A stretch of DNA of 64,000 bases, from the NCBI RefSeq assembly GCF_021190915.1, contig NZ_JAIOAP010000002.1:186001-250000 (forward strand), read 5' to 3'. How positions within the stretch are numbered: the stretch's first letter is position 1; each line of letters begins with the position of its first letter. Below, piece after piece: positions 44,475-52,164 of this stretch. A program made the translations under genes and the position numbers. The DNA comes from Cohnella silvisoli. GTDB lineage: Bacteria; Bacillota; Bacilli; Paenibacillales; Paenibacillaceae. The notes under the pieces were generated by a model. That model worked only from the letters and a program-made list of their open reading frames with translations, was not told the DNA's origin and did no database searches.

Positions 44475-45344
44475 ATGGTCGGTACCACAACCTCTTCCCT
44501 TGGGGAAGTTACTCTTTGTTTCTACGGCGCAGGATCAATTGCGGAAGCGATATTGCGCGGCCTAGTTGAAGCTAAACTTAAGGATCCTAAGCATATTACC
44601 GTCGTGAATCGGCAAAATGCAGAAAGGCTGCTGCAGCTTGAGCAGCAATACGGGGTTGTCCCGGCGACGACGGATGAGTTGAAGAACTCTGCTTTATCCA
44701 ATGCCGATATCGTAATTCTAGGTATGAAGCCAAAGGATTCCGCAAACGCGATTAAAGCATTAAAACCTTTATTGCGTCCGGAACAGCTCATAATTTCCGT
44801 TATCGCAGGCTTATCCATTTCCACGATTCATCAATTGCTCGACCGCCGGCAGCCGGTTGTCCGTACGATGCCGAATACATCCAGCACGATTGGCCTAGGC
44901 GCAACCGGCATCAGCTATTCCGAATCGGTAACTTCAGAACAACGCGAGCTTGCCCTCGTTATGTTCAACGCCGTCGGGCTGACAGCGGTCGTTGACGAAC
45001 CGCTAATCGAAGCCGTGAACGGTGTGTCCGGCAGCGGCCCTGCCTATGTCTATTATTTAATGGAAGCGATGATCGATGCTGGCGTTCAGTTAGGGTTGAC
45101 CCCTGAAGCAGCCAAAGACCTGACCGTCCAAACCGTGCGCGGTGCCGCCGAAATGGTATTCTCTACGGGCGAGAATCCAGGCGACCTTCGTCGCAAGGTC
45201 ACTTCTCCTAACGGAACGACCCAAGCCGCGATTGAGACGCTCGACCAATTCGCGTTTCAAGAAGGCATGAACAAAGCGATTGTCCGCTGTGCGGAAAGAG
45301 CCCGGGAAATGGGCGAAGCGATTCGCGCCGAAGCGATTAATTAA
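44475..45344 (+). CDS. proC: Pyrroline-5-carboxylate reductase
   Basis: A 289-residue enzyme that makes proline from pyrroline-5-carboxylate. The N-terminal Rossmann fold reads CFYGAGSIAEAILRGL, and the C-terminal signature has VNGVSGSGPAYVYYLMEAM and TSPNGTTQAAIETL. The start ATG at 44475 has AGGAG about 10 bases upstream, just at the proA stop; longer upstream frames overlap proA and are rejected. mtnW follows 28 bases later with no terminator between. Confidence 0.94.
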   Translation: MVGTTTSSLGEVTLCFYGAGSIAEAILRGLVEAKLKDPKHITVVNRQNAERLLQLEQQYGVVPATTDELKNSALSNADIVILGMKPKDSANAIKALKPLLRPEQLIISVIAGLSISTIHQLLDRRQPVVRTMPNTSSTIGLGATGISYSESVTSEQRELALVMFNAVGLTAVVDEPLIEAVNGVSGSGPAYVYYLMEAMIDAGVQLGLTPEAAKDLTVQTVRGAAEMVFSTGENPGDLRRKVTSPNGTTQAAIETLDQFAFQEGMNKAIVRCAERAREMGEAIRAEAIN

Positions 45345-45372
45345 CGGTTAATAGAAAGAAGGTAGCATCCGA

Positions 45373-46602
45373 GTGAACAATTATTATAGCAGCGCTACTT
45401 ACCGCTTATACGACGATAAAGCCGATTTTCACAAAAAAGCGCAAGGAATCGCGGTCGGCCTAACGGTCGGCAGTTGGACCGATTTGCCCGAAGCGGCCAA
45501 AGAGCAAATGCAGAAGCATCTGGGACAGGTCATTTCGGTAGAAACGTACGAGCCCGAAGGCGTCCAACCCGGCGAGCGCTATGCCGACATTACAATCGCT
45601 TATCCGGACGTCAATTTCAGCCGTGACATTCCCGCTTTCCTAGTGACCGCATTCGGCAAGCTATCGATGGACGGTAAAATCAAATTGATCGATATCGCCC
45701 CGTCGGCAGACTTCTTAAGCGCGTTCCCAGGTCCGAAGTTCGGAATACAAGGCGTACGTAATCTTCTTGGCGTGCATGATCGGCCGCTCGTCATGAGCAT
45801 CTTCAAATCGGTCATCGGACATGATCTGGACAATTTGCGGGAACAGTTCCTGCAGCAGGCGCTAGGCGGAGTCGATCTCATCAAAGACGACGAAATCCTG
45901 TTCGAGAACCCGCTCACCCCTTTGGAGAAACGGGTTGAGGTTTGCATGAGCGCCGCACGCGAGGCCGAACGGGCAACCGGACAGAAGCTGCTTTATTTCA
46001 CCAATCTAACCGGATCGACGTTTCAACTGAAAGCGAACGCCAAACGTGCGATTGCGGCGGGTGCGAACGGTTTGTTGTTTAACGTGCTCGCCTACGGATT
46101 CGATGCATTGGCGGAGCTGGCTGCCGATCCGGAGATCAACGTGCCGATTGCCGCTCATCCGGCAATGGCCGGGGCGTTTTACCCTTCGCTGCATCACGGA
46201 ATATCCGCACCTCTATTACTGGGTAAGCTTATGCGAATCGCCGGGGCCGATCTTTCCCTGTTCCCTTCTCCTTATGGCTCAGTCGTTATGCCTAAGGCGG
46301 AAAATCTAGCGGTAATGGAAGCCTTGTTAACCCCTTCTCTCCCGCAGGCGCCAGCTTTTCCAGTGCCATCAGCGGGAATTCATCCCGGACTCGTTCCTTT
46401 GATCATGGGTGACTTCGGACCGGAGGTTGTCGTGAATGCCGGAGGCGGCGTGCACGGACATCCTCTAGGCTCCGCAGCTGGAGGACGCGCATTCCGGCAA
46501 GCGGTTGACGCCGTAAGAAGCGGCTCCACCCTCGAAGCATACGCAGTCGATCATGAAGAATTGCGCATCGCCATCGAACGCTGGGGGGTACGCACATCTT
46601 GA
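45373..46602 (+). CDS. mtnW: RuBisCO-like 2,3-diketo-5-methylthiopentyl-1-phosphate enolase
   Basis: A 409-residue RuBisCO-like protein (YkrW type). It enolises diketomethylthiopentyl phosphate in methionine salvage. It keeps the RuBisCO Mg-binding loop as LIKDDEILFENP but lacks loop 6 of true RuBisCO. Other blocks are GPKFGIQGVRNLL, FTNLTGST, and the C-terminal NAGGGVHGHPLGSAAGGRA. It starts with GTG (45373), with GAAGG upstream. It overlaps mtnX by 4 bases. It is co-directional with proBAC, 28 bases behind proC. Confidence 0.95.
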   Translation: MNNYYSSATYRLYDDKADFHKKAQGIAVGLTVGSWTDLPEAAKEQMQKHLGQVISVETYEPEGVQPGERYADITIAYPDVNFSRDIPAFLVTAFGKLSMDGKIKLIDIAPSADFLSAFPGPKFGIQGVRNLLGVHDRPLVMSIFKSVIGHDLDNLREQFLQQALGGVDLIKDDEILFENPLTPLEKRVEVCMSAAREAERATGQKLLYFTNLTGSTFQLKANAKRAIAAGANGLLFNVLAYGFDALAELAADPEINVPIAAHPAMAGAFYPSLHHGISAPLLLGKLMRIAGADLSLFPSPYGSVVMPKAENLAVMEALLTPSLPQAPAFPVPSAGIHPGLVPLIMGDFGPEVVVNAGGGVHGHPLGSAAGGRAFRQAVDAVRSGSTLEAYAVDHEELRIAIERWGVRTS

Positions 46603-47285
46603 GCTTTTCTACACCCAAGTTCCCGCGTCCACCCGTATTGTTCTGTGATTTTGATGGCACGATCACGCTTAACGACAATATCGTCGCCGTCATGAAACAC
46701 TTCAATCCGCCAGGCTGGGAAAGTATCGTCAAAGATATTCTCAGCGAGAGCAAATCCATACAGCAAGGCGTCGGAGAAATGTTCGCGCTTCTCCCTTCCT
46801 CGATGAAGGATGACGTCCAAGCCTATATTCTGAACAACGCAGGCATTCGCGATGGATTTCCCGAGCTGCTGGAATGGTGCAAAATCCATAACGTGCCTTT
46901 CTATGTAACAAGTGGAGGAATCGATTTCTTCGTCTATCCTCTGCTTAAACCTTTCGGTATTCCTGCCGACCATATTTACTGCAACGGCAGCGACTTTAGC
47001 GGTGACAACATCGAGATCACTTGGCCGCACTCCTGCGACGACAACTGCGATAACGGCTGCGGGATGTGCAAAACAACGGTCATCCGCCGGTTCCCCGAGG
47101 ATGAATACTACCGGATTCTTATCGGAGACAGCGTGACAGATTTTGCCGGCGCCAAGCTAGTTGATCTGGTGTTCTCCCGCTCCCACTTAACGGTCAAATG
47201 CCGGGAGCTTGGCCTTCCGCATATTCCGTTCGAAACGTTCCACGATATTATCCATCACCTGAACGAAGGAGGTCGATCGTCATGA
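46599..47285 (+). CDS. mtnX: 2-hydroxy-3-keto-5-methylthiopentenyl-1-phosphate phosphatase
   Basis: A 228-residue HAD-family phosphatase. Motif I FCDFDGTITLNDN has the nucleophile and proton-donor Asp pair. Motif II Ser/Thr is in YVTSGGIDFF and motif IV Asp in GDSVTDFAGA. A Cys-rich stretch CDDNCDNGCGMC is typical of MtnX. The start is TTG within the TTGA overlap with the mtnW stop, with GGGGGG a few bases upstream. It removes the phosphate to give the acireductone. Confidence 0.93.
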   Translation: MSFSTPKFPRPPVLFCDFDGTITLNDNIVAVMKHFNPPGWESIVKDILSESKSIQQGVGEMFALLPSSMKDDVQAYILNNAGIRDGFPELLEWCKIHNVPFYVTSGGIDFFVYPLLKPFGIPADHIYCNGSDFSGDNIEITWPHSCDDNCDNGCGMCKTTVIRRFPEDEYYRILIGDSVTDFAGAKLVDLVFSRSHLTVKCRELGLPHIPFETFHDIIHHLNEGGRSS

Positions 47286-47932
47286 GCTTTGCTAACATCA
47301 CTACGGAACAGAAACAGCAGGTGCTAAGCGAGTTATCCGCGATCAAAGCGGATTTCGCCACCCGCGGCTTTTTCCCCGGCACAAGCGGCAACCTATCCAT
47401 GCGCGTCGGCCCTTACTCGCCCGATGAATTTTTCTTCGCCGTGACGGCAAGCGGCAAGGACAAATCCAAATCGACGCCCGAGGATTTCCTTTTCGTCGAT
47501 CAGAACGGTAAACCTTGCGAGTCCACTACTCTGAAACCTTCAGCGGAAACGGTCATCCATAACGAGATCTATCGATTGACTGGCTGCGGCGCTATTTTTC
47601 ATATCCACTCTATCTTTAACGGTCTCGTATCGGAATTGTTCTGGGAACGCCGCGCGGTACCCGTAGAAGGCGTAGAGCTGATTAAAGGCTTAGGCATTTG
47701 GGAAGAGGAAGCGGTCATCGACATTCCGATCTTATCCAACTTCGCGGAAGTTCCTCGCATCGTTCCCGAGATTTCGGAGCGTTTAGCGAGCCGCATTCCC
47801 GGCATCCTTCTTCGCAAGCACGGAATTTACGCTTGGGGACGGGACGCCTTCGAAGCCAAGCGCCATCTGGAAGCATTTGAATTTCTATTCGAGTATGTTT
47901 ATCGCTGGCAATTGCTAATGAACCGTAAGTAG
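47282..47932 (+). CDS. mtnB: Methylthioribulose-1-phosphate dehydratase
   Basis: A 216-residue class II aldolase-type enzyme that dehydrates methylthioribulose 1-phosphate, the step before MtnW. The zinc His residues appear in FHIHSIFNG and in LLRKHGIYAWG; the catalytic Glu lies in AETVIHNEIY. The start at 47282 overlaps mtnX (ATGA) and has AAGGAGG upstream; a longer in-frame upstream ORF is rejected. The B. subtilis order mtnW-mtnX-mtnB-mtnD is kept except that mtnD is absent. Confidence 0.94.
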   Translation: MSFANITTEQKQQVLSELSAIKADFATRGFFPGTSGNLSMRVGPYSPDEFFFAVTASGKDKSKSTPEDFLFVDQNGKPCESTTLKPSAETVIHNEIYRLTGCGAIFHIHSIFNGLVSELFWERRAVPVEGVELIKGLGIWEEEAVIDIPILSNFAEVPRIVPEISERLASRIPGILLRKHGIYAWGRDAFEAKRHLEAFEFLFEYVYRWQLLMNRK

Positions 47933-47952
47933 TCTCTCTATATATGAACATG

Positions 47953-47999
47953 AAGTCCACTCTGCAACCTGCCCCCACAGCAGGATTTAGAGTGGACTT
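47953..47999 (+). terminator. Terminator after mtnB
   Basis: AAGTCCACTCT (47953-47963) pairs with AGAGTGGACTT (47989-47999), with an inner CCTG/CAGG stem, followed by TTCG on the plus strand. It ends the T-box/pro/mtn run. Confidence 0.8.
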
Positions 48000-48126
48000 T
48001 TCGTTAGATATGAACATACTTCGCAATCCAACTTACCCAATAATACAAAACGATAAGCGTAAAAATAACAGCACAAAGTGAAGCGGATGCTGTCGATGTT
48101 TATTCCGATTACTTTGCGGGGGCCCC

Positions 48127-48216
48127 GGGAGCTACTCCATTGCCTGATGAGATTACAAGGTGGCAATGGGCTCCCAGAGGCGGACGTAAACTCTTACGGG
48201 AGGTACCCTCTTACCC
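48127..48216. repeat. Hairpin-forming repeat, copy 2
   Basis: 48137-48216 repeats 30299-30379 with few differences, including CCATTGCC/GGCAATGG and the tail CGTAAACTCTTAC. The left arm differs: here GGGAGC (48127-48132) pairs with GCTCCC (48170-48175) instead of the outer GAGGGTATCTCC arm of copy 1. It has no open frame. Confidence 0.75.
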
Positions 48217-48247
48217 AATTTACAATAATCACAATAAATGCAGATCG

Positions 48248-48294
48248 CACCCCAAAGAAAAAAAGCGGGTTTCTTTTGTCATGGTTGTGGGGTG
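48248..48294 (-). terminator. Possible terminator after the second binding lipoprotein
   Basis: CACCCCA (48248-48254) and TGGGGTG (48288-48294) can pair around an inner AAAGAAA/TTTCTTT stem. The T-run lies inside rather than after the stem, so this call is weak. Confidence 0.4.
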
Positions 48295-48302
48295 GATATG
48301 GG

Positions 48303-49988
48303 TTATTGAACCGGATGCGTTTTGAGATACTCTTCCAATTGCTTCTTGATTTCCGCGCGGATTTTCTCCAGGCCAAGTTTTTTCGCCTTTTCGATCATTT
48401 TCTTATAGGCGCCTTCATAGTCGTCCGTCAGACCAAGCCCGGCGATCGTTCTCGCTTTCTTGTATTCCTGACCAACCTTCGTTAACTCGTTCTTGATCGG
48501 TTCAGCGTTAAGCGAGAACTCGGAGGTTGGAGATTTGATGAAGTTATTCGTGTCTCCCAAATATTGATTAATATGAACGATATTCTCGGGAAGATTGGCG
48601 TTGGTTCGAATATAGGTCGGATTCCAAGTCATCATATAACCCGGGAAGTCGTATACCTTACCGATATCTACGCCATCCGGTACTTTGTATTGGGAATCCC
48701 CGACCGGCTCCCAATCCTTGCCCTTGATACCGAGCTCGAACAGATCGTGATTGTCTTGGCTGGCATTCAGCCAATCGAAGAACTTCATGACCCTGTCCGC
48801 GTTCTTGGAATTCGCGGGAATGCAAGCGAAGTTCCAAGCTTTGAAGTCGGACAGCAAGCTCTTCGGAGTGCCTTCCATGACTCCCGGAACCAGAAATACG
48901 AGCTCTCCCTCCGCTCCCGGCACTTTACTCTTCAATTCGTTGTTCGTGGCGACGAATCCGGCGGTATCCCCGGCGATCGCCGCGAATTTGCCGGCTTTGA
49001 AGAAGCCGATAGGGTCCTTCTGGCTAATGACGTCTTTTTCCAGATACCCTTTCGTGTACCACTCGCGCGCCTTGATCTCGCCTTGATAGAAGTTTTCCTT
49101 CTTGTTCATGCCTTCCGCAAGGGCTGATATGTCCTCCCCATGGAACACCACATTGACGGTACCGTCAGCATTAATCGAATAAGTCGGCAGCACTTCCCCA
49201 GCAAGCATCGCCAATCGGCTTTGCGGCGGAACGTTCGGAACGAGCCAGTTGCCCAGGCTCGGAATGCCTCCGTTTAAGCCGAACGGAACGACTCCTTTTT
49301 CGTTTTTCAGAACGGCGTCGAAGTAGGCCTCCAATTCGGCCACGGATTTAATTTCAGGCAAACCGTATTTCTCGCGCAAATCTTTGCGGATCATGACACC
49401 CTGCAGGAAACCGAAAGTCTGAGTGAATGGGATGCCGTAAATATGTTTTTCGCCGGAGCCGTCCACGAATTTGTTGTTGTCGATATAATCCGGCCCGAAC
49501 GCCTTCTTAAGACCCGGATACTCGTCGTTATTGAAGTATTTATCCAAGTTCAAATAGATGCCCTTCGAAATGTTAGGGGACATCGTCTGCCACTGCGCAT
49601 CGAATACGACGTCGACCTGATCGCCAGAGGCGAGCTTTAACGCAAGCTTTTCTTTGGCCGTTGCCCATGGAACAAAGTTGATGGCGATTTTCGTGTTCAG
49701 CGTGTCTTTCGTCTCGTTGTAGAATTCGTCTAGAACGGCCTGCATGTTGTTCGGAACTTTGTCGTGAATTAAGTAAAATTGCAATGTGACTTCCTCCGGC
49801 GGTGCTGCTTTCGTGTCCGTTGCAGAAGCAGATGCCGATTCTGATGCGGTCGCGGTTGTCGACGGTTCCACCGACGACGAAGCCTCATTTCCTTTGTTCG
49901 AGCCATTGCAGCCCGTTAGCGCGATAATGACTGCAAGTGCGAGTGCGAGCCCTGTTCTTACTTTCCATTGTTTAATCCGTCGTTTCAT
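48303..49988 (-). CDS. Extracellular solute-binding lipoprotein (second sugar importer)
   Basis: A 561-residue family 1 binding protein. The N-terminus reads MKRRIKQWKVRTGL with a hydrophobic stretch and lipobox ALTGC near residue 27, then a Ser/Thr-rich linker. The body has the sugar-binding pattern of the LipO/YtcQ group (PFTQTFGFLQGVMIRKDL; GDTAGFVATN). It follows two permease genes, 49 bases after the second stop. The ligand is unknown; it is not the same protein as the one at 740. Confidence 0.92.
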   Translation of the reverse strand: MKRRIKQWKVRTGLALALAVIIALTGCNGSNKGNEASSSVEPSTTATASESASASATDTKAAPPEEVTLQFYLIHDKVPNNMQAVLDEFYNETKDTLNTKIAINFVPWATAKEKLALKLASGDQVDVVFDAQWQTMSPNISKGIYLNLDKYFNNDEYPGLKKAFGPDYIDNNKFVDGSGEKHIYGIPFTQTFGFLQGVMIRKDLREKYGLPEIKSVAELEAYFDAVLKNEKGVVPFGLNGGIPSLGNWLVPNVPPQSRLAMLAGEVLPTYSINADGTVNVVFHGEDISALAEGMNKKENFYQGEIKAREWYTKGYLEKDVISQKDPIGFFKAGKFAAIAGDTAGFVATNNELKSKVPGAEGELVFLVPGVMEGTPKSLLSDFKAWNFACIPANSKNADRVMKFFDWLNASQDNHDLFELGIKGKDWEPVGDSQYKVPDGVDIGKVYDFPGYMMTWNPTYIRTNANLPENIVHINQYLGDTNNFIKSPTSEFSLNAEPIKNELTKVGQEYKKARTIAGLGLTDDYEGAYKKMIEKAKKLGLEKIRAEIKKQLEEYLKTHPVQ

Positions 49989-50037
49989 GCAATCTTCCCC
50001 TTTTACTTTTTATTATGTGATCCGACAGAGGTCGGGA

Positions 50038-50910
50038 TCAACCCTTTACGGCGCCAACCATAAGTCCTTTAACGAAATATTTCTGGATAAAAGGATACAG
50101 GAATACGATCGGACCGATCGTGATGATGACCGTAGCCATCCGAATCGTATAAGCAGGTACGCTTACCGTTGCTGTCATATACATCTGCTGGGTGAAGCTC
50201 AAGCTGCTGAGCGTACGGATAATAACCGTCTGCAGAGGGTATTTGCTTTCGTCATCAATAAAGAGAATCGCGCGGAACCATTCGTTCCAATAGTCGAGCG
50301 CGTAGAACAAGCTGATCGTAGCCAGAGCCGGAAGCGACAATGGCAAGATGATGCGGATGAGAATATAAATGTCGTTCGCTCCGTCAATCTTCGCCGATTC
50401 CGCCAGCGATTCGGGAATCGTCATGAAAAAGTTGCGCAGCAGGAACATGAACCACGGATTGACGAGCGCCGGAATGATCATGACCCAAATGCTGTTTCCT
50501 AAATGCAAGTAATTCGAAATGAGAATATACCAGGGAACGAGTCCCCCGTTAAAGAGCATGGTCAAATAAACGAAGAACAAAATTTTGTTGCGGTACTTTA
50601 ATGTTCTTACCGAGACCGCGTAGGAAATCGCGCTTGTGATCAAGATGCTTAGCACCGTTCCGACGATCGTAACGAATAAAGTTATTCCGTATGATCGGTA
50701 CAGCGAATCATTATCGAATAACACTTTATAAGCATCGAACGACCATTGCTTTGGAAAAAGCCGGTACCCTTCCTGCAGCAGCGTCGTTTCATCCGACAGA
50801 GAGCTTGTTAATACGAGCACGAAGGGGAGCAGGCAAACGACCGCGAATAACGCATTCATGACGTAGAAGCTGCCGATTAGAATGCGGTCCCCCGCCATTC
50901 CTTTTTTCAT
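50038..50910 (-). CDS. Sugar ABC transporter permease, YtcP/AraQ type
   Basis: A 290-residue membrane subunit. The start MKKGMAG at 50908-50910 has GGAGG in front; a longer frame overlaps the upstream gene and is rejected. Six helices are visible, with the EAA loop reading ESAKIDGANDIYILIRIILP and a C-terminus GLMVGAVKG that is typical of YtcP. It pairs with the LplB-type permease just upstream. Confidence 0.92.
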   Translation of the reverse strand: MKKGMAGDRILIGSFYVMNALFAVVCLLPFVLVLTSSLSDETTLLQEGYRLFPKQWSFDAYKVLFDNDSLYRSYGITLFVTIVGTVLSILITSAISYAVSVRTLKYRNKILFFVYLTMLFNGGLVPWYILISNYLHLGNSIWVMIIPALVNPWFMFLLRNFFMTIPESLAESAKIDGANDIYILIRIILPLSLPALATISLFYALDYWNEWFRAILFIDDESKYPLQTVIIRTLSSLSFTQQMYMTATVSVPAYTIRMATVIITIGPIVFLYPFIQKYFVKGLMVGAVKG

Positions 50911-50948
50911 CGAGAATTCCTCCAATATCTGATTCAGGTACATATCCG

Positions 50949-51863
50949 CTAGAAAAGGGATGCGTCTTTGTTCCATTTCCGGACGAGACCGTTCGTGATC
51001 ACAACGAGTATGAACCCGACTACCGACTGATAAAGACCGATTGCCGATGACATCGACATATCGCCGTAGCTGCGCAAAGCCCGATAGACATACGTATCAA
51101 TGACATCGGTTGTCGGATAGAGCAGCGTATTGTCTCCGATCAGCGCGTAGATCATGCCGAAATCGCCGAAGAATATACGTCCGACAGCAAGGATGAACAG
51201 CAGGATCGTCGTATTCGTAAGCATTGGCAGCGTAATATGGCGAATAGCCTGATATCGGTTCGCCCCATCCATTCTTGCGGACTCGTAGATTTCTTGGTCG
51301 ATGGATGCGATGGTAGCCAAGTAGATGACAATCCCATACCCGGTTCCTTTCCATATTTTCAGCATAACGAGAAGCGCCGGCCATACGGACGGATCTTGAT
51401 AGAAGTTGATAGCCTCCGCACCGAACGACTTTAGAACATAATTGATTAATCCTTCGTCCGTCGAGAAAAAAGCGATGGAGAACATCGAGACGACGGGCCA
51501 TGAGATGAAATAAGGCAACAGGGTTAGAGACTGTATCGCTTTTTTGAACGTTTTGTTGAACATTTCGGATATCATGACCGCGAATGCGATTTGCGCGATT
51601 AATCCCAAAACGATAAACAGCGCGTTTAGGTAGATCGTATTGAAGGTGACCGTCAACCAATCGCTGCTCGTGAAGAAGAAGTCGAAATTCCGCCATCCGA
51701 CGAATTCGCTTCCGGCGATCCCCTTAATCGGACTGAAATCTTGGAACGCGATGACGATGCCGAACATGGGTAAATAGGAAAACACGATAAAATAGAGCAA
51801 TGCCGGCAGCGTAAGCAAATATAAATACTTGTTTTTCACAAGTTCATTCCAAAACGACTGCAT
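50949..51863 (-). CDS. Sugar ABC transporter permease, LplB type
   Basis: A 304-residue membrane subunit and the first gene of the importer operon. The start MQSFWNEL at 51861-51863 has AGAGGGG in front; the open frame extends upstream without a ribosome binding site. It has six helices, the LplB-type N-terminus LLTLPALLYFIVFSYLPMFG, and EAA loop ESARMDGANRYQAIRHITLP. The energy-coupling ATPase is not encoded here; in this family one shared MsmX-type ATPase serves several importers. Confidence 0.92.
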   Translation of the reverse strand: MQSFWNELVKNKYLYLLTLPALLYFIVFSYLPMFGIVIAFQDFSPIKGIAGSEFVGWRNFDFFFTSSDWLTVTFNTIYLNALFIVLGLIAQIAFAVMISEMFNKTFKKAIQSLTLLPYFISWPVVSMFSIAFFSTDEGLINYVLKSFGAEAINFYQDPSVWPALLVMLKIWKGTGYGIVIYLATIASIDQEIYESARMDGANRYQAIRHITLPMLTNTTILLFILAVGRIFFGDFGMIYALIGDNTLLYPTTDVIDTYVYRALRSYGDMSMSSAIGLYQSVVGFILVVITNGLVRKWNKDASLF

Positions 51864-51974
51864 GTTGAATCCCCTCTTTCTGTTTCTCTTACGAAGACAC
51901 GCCTTCGTTGTGAATCCAGCATACTTGCTCCATCGACAGGCTAGAAAGTCGGAAAAACACTCAATCGGGCAAAT

Positions 51975-52092
51975 TGTTAAATATGAGGGCAACCCACTTT
52001 TTTACGAGAACGGCTAAATGTTAAAAATATGACTCTAGGATGTTCATCTAGAGATTGAATCCTTCTACTGATTCGGAGTGTTAAAAATAAGG
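51975..52092 (-). promoter_or_regulatory. Three TATTTTTAACA repeats upstream of the second importer
   Basis: On the minus strand TATTTTTAACA or TATTTAACA occurs three times (plus-strand 51975, 52019, 52079). The first two share a wider match, TCATATTT..AACA..TT..GCCCG-like. An interrupted palindrome CTCTAG-N9-CTAGAG (52033-52053) lies between. Direct repeats upstream of an operon next to an AraC-type regulator suggest its binding sites. No clear -35/-10 pair was seen. Confidence 0.45.
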
Positions 52093-52113
52093 CATGAGCA
52101 TACACGAAAAAAA

Positions 52114-52131
52114 CGCTCCCGAATGGGAGCG
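52114..52131 (-). terminator. Terminator of the AraC-type regulator gene
   Basis: CGCTCCC (52114-52120) pairs with GGGAGCG (52125-52131) around a 4-base loop, followed on the minus strand by TTTTTTTCG. A textbook intrinsic terminator. Confidence 0.92.
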
Positions 52132-52164
52132 CAATGGAGGATTGCCTATTAGGTAAAACCTTCC

